Positions 1-5,741 of a DNA stretch of 8,678 nt are shown here, piece by piece. The notes beneath the pieces are model-generated. The model had not been told where the DNA came from, made no database searches, and saw nothing but the letters and a program-made list of their open reading frames with translations. Made by a program: the position numbers and the translations under genes. The DNA comes from Candidatus Microgenomates bacterium (lineage in GTDB: Bacteria; Patescibacteria; Microgenomatia; JADHYG01): assembly GCA_016782545.1 (NCBI GenBank), contig JADHYG010000044.1, positions 1 to 8,678 on the forward strand, given 5' to 3'. Numbering within the stretch: position 1 is the first letter of the stretch; every line of letters begins with the position of its first letter.

Positions 1-1
1 T

Positions 2-1900
2 ATGGGCTCTCACACGAAAGTTAACATTCAAAAAATAACTGAGCGTTTACGAATTTATTCTTCGAGCGAGCCCCGCATGCGGGGCGAATCGAGAAGTCCT
101 TCGACAAGCTCAGGATGGGGTTCTCGACAGGCTCGAATAATAAGACTTACAAGTTTTATTGTCATAGTCTTAGCTTTTTTTCTTCGTTTTTATCAACTAG
201 GAAAAGTTCCACCCAGTCTTAATTGGGATGAAACAGCTTTAGGTTACAATGCTTATTCTATTTTAAAAACCGGTAGGGATGAGTATGGAGTTAGATTTCC
301 CACTATTTTACGATCCTTTGGTGATTATAAACCGCCACTTTATACTTATTTAACTATTCCTTCAGTGGCTGTTTTTGGTCTTAATGAGTTTGCTGTTCGC
401 TTTCCTTCTGCTCTTTTTGGCTTTTTAACAGTCCTATTAACTTATTTTTTAGTTAGAGAATTGTTTTTGAATAACAATCCCACTTCAAAAAATCAAAAAA
501 TCAAAAATTCATTATCAAAGATATCTCACTTCCCACATCTCACTTCTCTATTGTTTGCTATAAGCCCCTGGCACATTCAATTTTCAAGAGGAGCTTTTGA
601 AGCTAATTTAGGCCTTTTTCTTGCTGTTTTAGGCACTTATTTGTTTTTAAAAGCCTTAAAAAATAGACACTTTCTGTTATTATCAGCTGTCATTTTTTCT
701 CTTTCTATGTATGCCTATCACAGTTCGCGAATTTTTGTGCCCTTATTGGTTTTATTGTTGGCCTTTGTATACAGAAAAGAACTTTTTATTTCAAGAAAGG
801 CGAAAAGGGTCGACACTTCGACCCTTGAGACCGTACCAATAAATCACTCGCTGAAGGCGAGTGTACAGAGCGAAACAAAGAATCGCCTCGCTTTGCGAGG
901 GGGGTTCTTTATTTTTAAAAAATGGACCGCTATTTCTTTTTTAATCGGGATGATTTTTATTTTCCCATTTATTAAAAGCCTAACGCAAGGAGAAATCCTG
1001 ACTCGATTTTCAGGAGTAAGCGCTTTTAATGACCCGGCAATTTTAAATCGATCAATTGAAAAAATAGAAGATGATAATAATAGTTTTATAGGGAGGATGG
1101 TTCATAATCGAAGAATAGAATATGCAAAAATTTTTCTTAAAAATTATTTTTCTCATTTTGATGCAAATTTTTTATTTATCGAAGCCGATCAAAACCCCCG
1201 CCATCATGCACCAGCAAACGGGCTTTTATATTTTTGGGAAATAATTACTATTCCTATTGGATTTTTTACTCTTTTGAAGTTAAAAGGAAGGGGAAAGTGG
1301 GTTATTTTTTCTTTTCTTTTTTTGGCACCGATTGCCGCGGCGCCGGCACAAGCATCGCCTCACGCCATTCGTTTTTTAAATTCTCTTCCTGCGTGGATAG
1401 TTATTTCTAGTTTTGGCCTTGCCTTTCTTTTTAAAAGAGCAAAACAATTTTGGTCTCTGATTATTATTTTGATTTTAATAAATTTTGTCTATTGGGGAAA
1501 TTTATATTTTACTCATTTACCAATTGAAACCTCTCAGTATTGGCAGTATGGGTATAAAGAAATGGTTAATGAGGTTTCCAAAATTGAAAAAAATTACGAT
1601 AAAGTAATGATTACCGGCCAATATGATCAGCCTTATATTTTTTTCCTTTTTTACAAAAAATATGATCCTCAAAAATATCAAGCTGAATATAAAAACTCTG
1701 AAAAATCATCAAAATACGAGAGAGCTTTTAATAAATACCAATTCTTAGAAAAAATTGACCTTGCCGAGATTGAAAAAGACAAGCAAATATTAATTGTAGC
1801 CACTCATGAAGAAGTTGGCGGCAAAGATGATTTTAAAATCATTAAAAAAATAAACTTTTTAGACGGTTTACCAGCTTTTTTAATTGGGGAGAAGATTTAA
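2..1900 (+). CDS. GT39/PMT-like polytopic membrane glycosyltransferase (gene A) with repeat-derived inserts
   Basis: A 632-aa multi-pass protein, predicted to transfer a sugar from a polyprenyl-phosphate donor to an extracytoplasmic acceptor. Seen: TM1 near residues 47-65, then a first outer loop with an acidic D76-E77 pair followed by GYNAYSILKTG, matching the DE motif that GT39 (PMT/ArnT) enzymes carry after TM1. About 10 further helices follow, with a large outer loop at 327-404 (IGRMVHNRR, FLFIEA) and a hydrophilic C-terminal part at about 501-632 (PYIFFLFY, YDPQKYQ) shared with gene E. Paralogs E and F start almost directly at TM1. Here some 40 extra residues precede it, and residues 20-46 are encoded by a palindromic repeat. 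Residues 160-182 and 268-303 are also repeat-encoded. The ATG at 2 is the first visible start; the true start may lie before the window. First gene of a likely A-B-C operon. Sugar and acceptor are unknown; the family call is firm, the substrate is not. Confidence 0.85.
   Translation: MGSHTKVNIQKITERLRIYSSSEPRMRGESRSPSTSSGWGSRQARIIRLTSFIVIVLAFFLRFYQLGKVPPSLNWDETALGYNAYSILKTGRDEYGVRFPTILRSFGDYKPPLYTYLTIPSVAVFGLNEFAVRFPSALFGFLTVLLTYFLVRELFLNNNPTSKNQKIKNSLSKISHFPHLTSLLFAISPWHIQFSRGAFEANLGLFLAVLGTYLFLKALKNRHFLLLSAVIFSLSMYAYHSSRIFVPLLVLLLAFVYRKELFISRKAKRVDTSTLETVPINHSLKASVQSETKNRLALRGGFFIFKKWTAISFLIGMIFIFPFIKSLTQGEILTRFSGVSAFNDPAILNRSIEKIEDDNNSFIGRMVHNRRIEYAKIFLKNYFSHFDANFLFIEADQNPRHHAPANGLLYFWEIITIPIGFFTLLKLKGRGKWVIFSFLFLAPIAAAPAQASPHAIRFLNSLPAWIVISSFGLAFLFKRAKQFWSLIIILILINFVYWGNLYFTHLPIETSQYWQYGYKEMVNEVSKIEKNYDKVMITGQYDQPYIFFLFYKKYDPQKYQAEYKNSEKSSKYERAFNKYQFLEKIDLAEIEKDKQILIVATHEEVGGKDDFKIIKKINFLDGLPAFLIGEKI
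61..137. repeat. REP-like nested-palindrome element inside the 5' end of gene A
   Basis: A GC-rich 77-bp block in AT-rich surroundings. The outer arms are ttcgagc (61-67) and gctcgaa (131-137). Inside lie a perfect 16-bp palindrome, gccccgcatgcggggc (70-85), and a second stem of tcgagaa (89-95) with ttctcga (121-127), with tcct (97-100) and agga (112-115) nested within it. Two near-identical direct copies of tcgacaagctc / tcgacaggctc occur at 101-111 and 124-134. The reading frame passes through it as an S/R/G/P-rich stretch, residues 20-46. The structure resembles REP/MITE-type non-autonomous elements; the family is not identified. Confidence 0.8.
485..550. repeat. Tandem microrepeats in a cytoplasmic loop of gene A
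   Basis: Two short tandem arrays lie side by side. The first is an 8-bp unit tcaaaaaa, 2.9 copies at 485-507. The second is a 14-bp unit beginning atctcacttc, two copies at 523-536 and 537-550, with the first 10 bases identical. They encode the lysine/asparagine/serine-rich loop at about residues 160-182, between the helix ending VRELF and the segment SLLFAISPWH. Gene F lacks such repeats in the same loop. Gene E has a different repeat cluster there. Confidence 0.6.
805..910. repeat. Cluster of three hairpins inside gene A
   Basis: Three inverted repeats lie in a row. (1) aagggtcga (805-813) and tcgaccctt (818-826), a 9-bp stem with a 4-nt loop. (2) cactcgc (845-851) and gcgagtg (857-863), a 7-bp stem with a 5-nt loop. 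(3) cctcgc (886-891) and gcgagg (895-900) with a 3-nt loop, enclosed by aaagaa (877-882) and ttcttt (905-910). The block is GC-richer than its flanks and encodes residues 268-303, a hydrophilic loop before the helix starting WTAISFLIG. Paralogs E and F have only a short basic loop here, so it looks like an in-frame insertion. Confidence 0.75.
1887..1892 (+). promoter_or_regulatory. Shine-Dalgarno site for gene B
   Basis: GGGGAG lies inside the last codons of gene A, 9 nt before the ATG at 1902. It decides the start: a TTG at 1884 is in frame but would place this site inside the coding sequence and add MGRRFK before the normal MKKT... membrane start. Confidence 0.65.
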
Positions 1901-1901
1901 A

Positions 1902-3464
1902 ATGAAAAAAACCATTTCCATTGTTATTACAATTGCGATATTTTTATTATCATTTCTTCTACGTGCCAAGATGATCTTATTGGGTGATTTTTTCTTCCTG
2001 TCAGATCAAGCGAGGGACCTTATTTTAGTAAAGGATATCGTGATCAATCATAAGTTAACGCTAATTGGTGCTAGAGCTGGCTTAGGTGGCTTATTTCACG
2101 GACCTCTTTGGATTTATATGCTTGCTTTGCCTTTTCTTTTAACAAATGGCAATCCTTTGTTTATTGCCACCTTTTTCATTATCGTTAGCCTGGCAATTGT
2201 TTTTTTAGGTTATTATCTAGGATTAAGACTATTTGGGAAGTCTGGTGGTTTTTTACTTGCTCTTTTCTTAGCTGGTTCATCAACATTATATCAAACAGTT
2301 CCTTACACAAGCAATGCACAAATGATGCCTTTAATTTTAATATTTTATCTTTTTTTTCTTTTGTTGTTTATAAGGCATAAAGAGAGATTTTTTAATTTTT
2401 TGAGCGCGGCATTTTTTGCAGGATTGGGCTTTCAATTTGAGGCTGCTTTTTCAATATTTCTTCTACCCTTTCTTTTCATAACAGCATTTGTTATTAACAA
2501 TAGGAAAATTTTTCAGTTTAAACGTATTTTATTGACGATATTCATATTTGTGACTCCTTTATTTTCACATATTCTTTTTGATTTACGACATAATTTCTTA
2601 ATGACTAGATCGATGATTAGTCTATTTAGTCGTCCAGAAGGTATTAAGCCTATTAAAGGGTATGAACGGTATAGTGATTTGGCTTTTAGAGTGGGTGATA
2701 GGTTTATTTCTTTGCTTGAAAGTTTTAAAACATTTCTTCCTACCTCGAGCTCTAATCTTCATTTTTTGTTTTTAGCAATATTTATATTTAGTTTTCTTGT
2801 TTTTATTAAGGATTTTTTGAAAAAAAGAATAGATAAAGAGTATTTGACAATACTATTCTTTCCACTTTTTATTTACACAGCTTATATTTTTTATCCATTG
2901 CCAGTATGGGGACACTATACATTATCAATGCCTGTTATCATTGCTGTTCTTTTTTTGTTAGCGATCAAAAAAATTCAACCTTTTTTATTAGGTAAAATTT
3001 TAGTTTCTCTTTTTATACTTTTATATCTAAAGGCTGTTTTTAGTATTGTTTATTTGCAATATTTTAAATCAGGGGCCTATCAACCAACTAGCGATGGTTC
3101 ATTTATCAATCAGCTTAAAGTGGTTGATAGTATATTTGCTGATAGTAAAGGAGAAGAATTTAGTTATTTTGTTTATAACTCCCAGGTTTTTACTTATGGG
3201 ATGGATTATCTTATGTGGTATAGAGGGTCAAAAACATATAGTTTTATTCCTTCAAGTGAAAAGAAGAAAGGATTAATGTATCTTGTTATGTATCCAAATA
3301 ATAATGACAAAAGCGCTCATGATTATTGGGTAAAGCATGTTGTTAAAACAGAAGCACCTATTCTTAATAAGAAGATATATAATGGCGAGATTGCCGTGGA
3401 AAAAAGACTAATTTCTACAGATGAAGAACCGATAGATTCAAATTATTATTTAGATATTCGATAA
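1902..3464 (+). CDS. GT39-like polytopic membrane glycosyltransferase, D-x-x-R-D subfamily (gene B)
   Basis: A 520-aa membrane protein starting at ATG 1902, 1 nt after gene A's stop, with a good SD in A's tail; translation is probably coupled. Seen: TM1 at residues 5-21, then S34-D35-Q-A-R38-D39 in the first outer loop, where GT-C enzymes hold their catalytic acid. HGPLWIY (66-72) opens the next helix, as the P-L-x-Y segment does in GT39 proteins. About ten more helices follow, with FDLRHNF (226-232) starting a large loop, PVWGHYTLSMP (334-344) before the late helices, and a hydrophilic C-terminal domain at about 386-520. Its motifs match gene D (D-S-G-R-D, FGPWYYY) better than A, E or F, which carry D-E-x3-G-Y. 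Likely role: transfer of a polyprenyl-phosphate-linked sugar outside the membrane. The specific sugar, the acceptor and activity itself are inference. Confidence 0.75.
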   Translation: MKKTISIVITIAIFLLSFLLRAKMILLGDFFFLSDQARDLILVKDIVINHKLTLIGARAGLGGLFHGPLWIYMLALPFLLTNGNPLFIATFFIIVSLAIVFLGYYLGLRLFGKSGGFLLALFLAGSSTLYQTVPYTSNAQMMPLILIFYLFFLLLFIRHKERFFNFLSAAFFAGLGFQFEAAFSIFLLPFLFITAFVINNRKIFQFKRILLTIFIFVTPLFSHILFDLRHNFLMTRSMISLFSRPEGIKPIKGYERYSDLAFRVGDRFISLLESFKTFLPTSSSNLHFLFLAIFIFSFLVFIKDFLKKRIDKEYLTILFFPLFIYTAYIFYPLPVWGHYTLSMPVIIAVLFLLAIKKIQPFLLGKILVSLFILLYLKAVFSIVYLQYFKSGAYQPTSDGSFINQLKVVDSIFADSKGEEFSYFVYNSQVFTYGMDYLMWYRGSKTYSFIPSSEKKKGLMYLVMYPNNNDKSAHDYWVKHVVKTEAPILNKKIYNGEIAVEKRLISTDEEPIDSNYYLDIR

Positions 3465-3472
3465 TTAAATTC

Positions 3473-3476
3473 GAGG
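3473..3476 (+). promoter_or_regulatory. Shine-Dalgarno site for gene C
   Basis: GAGG lies 7 nt before the ATG at 3484 in the 19-nt gap after gene B. This is ideal spacing and supports independent initiation of the GT2 gene within the operon. Confidence 0.6.
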
Positions 3477-3483
3477 ATTTGAA

Positions 3484-4176
3484 ATGAAGCTTTCCATTAT
3501 TATTCCTGTTTTTAATGAAGAGAAAACAATACAAGAGATTATAAATCGAGTAGAAAAGACCGATTTGGGTGAAAGAATGACGAAAGAAATAATCGTGATT
3601 GATGATGGTTCTACTGACAAAACAAAAAAGATCCTTCGAGAAATTTCTACTAAAGCAAGAATTCGAGTTTTTACTCATCAAAAAAATCAAGGCAAAGGAG
3701 CGGCTGTGAGGAGAGGAATAAAAGAAAGTATTGGCGACATTATTCTTATTCAAGATGCGGATTTAGAATATAGTCCTTCTGACTATCCTAAACTTCTTGA
3801 ACCGATCATTAGTAAAAAGGCTCAAATAGTTTATGGTAATAGAATGTGGCTTGGAGTAAAGCCTGAATTTTATTTTTCTTTTTTGGGAAATAAGCTTTTA
3901 ACTGGATTTACAAATCTGTTGTTTAAAAGCAAGCTTTCAGATGTTTTTGTTTGTTATAAAGTTTTTAAAAAAGAAGTCTTAAAAGGAATAGAGCTTAAAA
4001 GTAATGGTTTTAATATTGAAATTGAATTAACGGCTAAGTTTCTAAAAAAGAAAATCAAAATACAAGAAATTCCTATTTCTTATCAAGGAAGGGGTTGGAA
4101 TGAAGGCAAAAAAATTAGTTTTTGGGACGGTCTAGTTGCTTTATTTAATGTTTTTTACTATCGATTTTTTGATTAA
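3484..4176 (+). CDS. GT2 family polyprenyl-phosphate glycosyltransferase (DPM1-like)
   Basis: A 230-aa soluble GT-A enzyme expected to make a polyprenyl-phosphate sugar (mannose or glucose type) from a nucleotide sugar on the cytoplasmic face. Seen: IIIPVFNEE (5-13), V-I-D40-D41-G-S-T-D for nucleotide binding, NQGKGAAVRRGI (68-79), the metal-binding D91-A-D93 with LEYSP, YGNR (117-120), and C-terminal GRGWNEGKKISFWDG (202-216), the signature seen in dolichol-phosphate mannose synthase-like proteins. Length and the lack of C-terminal TM helices fit the short DPM1 type rather than the GtrB/ArnC type with two helices. It sits 19 nt after gene B with a clear SD, and its product is the donor type that GT39 enzymes use, so it probably feeds genes A, B, D, E and F. 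The sugar is not determined. Its stop overlaps that of convergent gene D. Confidence 0.9.
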   Translation: MKLSIIIPVFNEEKTIQEIINRVEKTDLGERMTKEIIVIDDGSTDKTKKILREISTKARIRVFTHQKNQGKGAAVRRGIKESIGDIILIQDADLEYSPSDYPKLLEPIISKKAQIVYGNRMWLGVKPEFYFSFLGNKLLTGFTNLLFKSKLSDVFVCYKVFKKEVLKGIELKSNGFNIEIELTAKFLKKKIKIQEIPISYQGRGWNEGKKISFWDGLVALFNVFYYRFFD

Positions 4177-5663
4177 GGTTGAAGTTTGAACCACCAACGA
4201 AGAATTTCACTATGAACACTTTTGGGAGATATTACTTGCCAACCAGCCTTAAGAAGAGCTGCTGGAGTAGCTTCTTCTAAGTCTAGCATTTTTAATCCAG
4301 CAGAAGGAAATTTTTTTGCGATTGGTTTTTTAAGAGGTTCTTTTTTTTCAATTACAGAACAATTTCCTGATTCAATTCCAATTCTTTTTCCTGTTTCTTT
4401 ATAATCTTTTTGCATATCAAGATAGAGAATTAAAGGAAGTGCTTGGCTGAAATGACTACAGTGATAAAGAGAGAATTTTTGGTTGGGATAATTTTCTTTT
4501 AAATCAGAATATTTTTTTATTGTTTCTGAGGTTGTAAAGTTTGGTTTTAGATGTTGTTTGCTTTTTAAGGTGCTAAAACCAAGAGTAATTAAGAGAACAA
4601 TAATTCCTAAAAGATTAGCATATTGAATTCGCAAATTAAAAATCCACCAAAATATATAACCTAAAAAAAGAAACATATAAGGATGGAAAAATTGCAAGTA
4701 ACCAAAGAATTTTTCTCCTCGCCAATAGCGGATCATTACCAATAAAACAATGAAATGAATAGCGACCAATAATAATGGAGTGGAGCTTTTCTTTTGTATG
4801 GTTTTGATTGCAAAGACAATAGCAAAAAGAGCAATTGAGATAAAGCTCAAAATAAAAGGTAGTCCTGTTACTTCAGACCAAAATTGGGGCCAGAATTTAA
4901 AAGCATAAGTTAACCAGCGGTTAGATACCCAGAGACGATATTGATCATAAAGAAAGAATCTAATAATATTTTGAGTATTAAACCAATGATTATTAAGTTC
5001 AAAAAACACAAGAGGAAGAGCAGTAAGAAAAACGCCAAGAATAGTAGTTATTAAATGGTTGCGTTTTTCTTTTTTAAATAGAAAAAACATTGGTAAGATT
5101 AAAAAAGAAACAGCTTGATAATGCATATTAATTGCTAGGCCAATTGAAATTCCCAACAATACTCCAAATGATGATGAGTGTTTTTTAAGCCATATTTCTA
5201 AAAAGAAATAAAGCGCTAGGGCTGTTAATGGTCCAACGAGTGAGGGTTGCAGCACGGCTGTTGCTGATGAAATCTGAAATGGAGAAAAAGCAGTTAATAC
5301 AGCAAGTATTAGGCCAAACCATTTATTTTCTAAAAGCTCGCCAATTTTATACATAAAGACAATCATGAGGATTGAGATAAGACCGACAATGATATATGGA
5401 GCCCAAATAGATGGAATTAAAAAGTAAGAAAAAATAAGGATATAATAATACCAAGGACCAAAAGTAAATGGACCCAGTGATGAAAAAGAACCAGTAAGAG
5501 GTAGTTGAAATTGTTTAGCTGCTTCTTTAGCTGTTAAAACATCACGGCCGCTGTCACCACCAAGACTATAGCGGAGTGGCGTGTTATAAAAGCGAAATAA
5601 TCCTCCGATAACTAAAATAATAAGAAGAATAAAAATATGAATATTTTGTTTTTTTATTTTCAT
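4173..5663 (-). CDS. GT39-like polytopic membrane glycosyltransferase, D-x-x-R-D subfamily (gene D)
   Basis: A 496-aa membrane protein read from ATG 5663, with AAGGA at 5675-5671, 7 nt upstream. Seen: TM1 at 8-25, then G-G-D37-S-G-R40-D41 in the first outer loop, GPFTFGPWYYY (64-74) opening TM2, about ten helices in all, FELNNHWFNT (221-230) starting a long loop, and a hydrophilic C-terminal domain at about 367-496. D37/R40/D41 align with D35/R38/D39 of gene B, and FGPWYYY with HGPLWIY, so B and D are relatives. C402 and C435 lie in the predicted extracytoplasmic tail and could form a disulfide. Likely a transferase of polyprenyl-phosphate-linked sugars. It is oriented against the A-B-C operon and shares stop bases with C, so it is transcribed from the divergent promoter region shared with E. 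Substrates unknown. Confidence 0.75.
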   Translation of the reverse strand: MKIKKQNIHIFILLIILVIGGLFRFYNTPLRYSLGGDSGRDVLTAKEAAKQFQLPLTGSFSSLGPFTFGPWYYYILIFSYFLIPSIWAPYIIVGLISILMIVFMYKIGELLENKWFGLILAVLTAFSPFQISSATAVLQPSLVGPLTALALYFFLEIWLKKHSSSFGVLLGISIGLAINMHYQAVSFLILPMFFLFKKEKRNHLITTILGVFLTALPLVFFELNNHWFNTQNIIRFFLYDQYRLWVSNRWLTYAFKFWPQFWSEVTGLPFILSFISIALFAIVFAIKTIQKKSSTPLLLVAIHFIVLLVMIRYWRGEKFFGYLQFFHPYMFLFLGYIFWWIFNLRIQYANLLGIIVLLITLGFSTLKSKQHLKPNFTTSETIKKYSDLKENYPNQKFSLYHCSHFSQALPLILYLDMQKDYKETGKRIGIESGNCSVIEKKEPLKKPIAKKFPSAGLKMLDLEEATPAALLKAGWQVISPKSVHSEILRWWFKLQP

Positions 5664-5741
5664 TAATTAATCCTTATCTTGTAGTATAATTAGAAAACAA
5701 AAGAAAAACAAGAGAGGAATTTAGTTTTTTAGTAAAAAATA
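5664..5741. promoter_or_regulatory. Divergent promoter region between genes D and E
   Basis: This 78-nt region is the only intergenic gap in the window long enough for promoters. On the plus strand TATAAT (5685-5690) is a perfect -10, with only a weak -35 match near 5662-5668. On the minus strand TATACT (5688-5683) is a good -10, with TTGTTT (5711-5706) at 17-bp spacing as a partial -35. The two -10 boxes overlap by four bases. The minus leader would be only about 13 nt and would carry the AAGGA site. The plus leader would be about 45 nt with an A-rich run before the ATG at 5742 and no well-placed SD; GAGG at 5714-5717 is too far. Confidence 0.5.
5671..5675 (-). promoter_or_regulatory. Shine-Dalgarno site for gene D
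   Basis: AAGGA on the minus strand, 7 nt before the ATG at 5663. It supports that start codon; the protein then begins MKIKK directly before TM1. Confidence 0.6.

Noticed and set aside
805..910. Intrinsic terminator or attenuator
   Set aside because: The stems are mid-gene, the frame stays open through them and conserved protein continues downstream. Only the last has a short T-rich tail.
1331..1368. GC-rich patch (gccgcggcgccggc) in gene A as another insertion
   Set aside because: It encodes the conserved APIAAAPAQ...P..R motif shared with E and F, so it is native coding sequence with unusual codon use.
1884..1901. TTG start 18 bases upstream of the chosen start of gene B
   Set aside because: It would overlap gene A by 17 nt and swallow the GGGGAG ribosome site. 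ATG 1902 gives good spacing and a normal MKKT membrane start.
3046..3276. 76-codon plus-strand reading frame inside gene B
   Set aside because: Out-of-frame shadow of the well-supported membrane protein; no ribosome site and no recognisable motif.
3415..3753. 112-codon minus-strand reading frame across the end of gene B and start of gene C
   Set aside because: Antisense to a conserved GT2 domain with clear motifs; composition looks like a shadow of AT-rich coding DNA.
4222..4404. 60-codon plus-strand reading frame antisense to gene D
   Set aside because: No independent start signal or motif, and D is supported by full-length homology to B.
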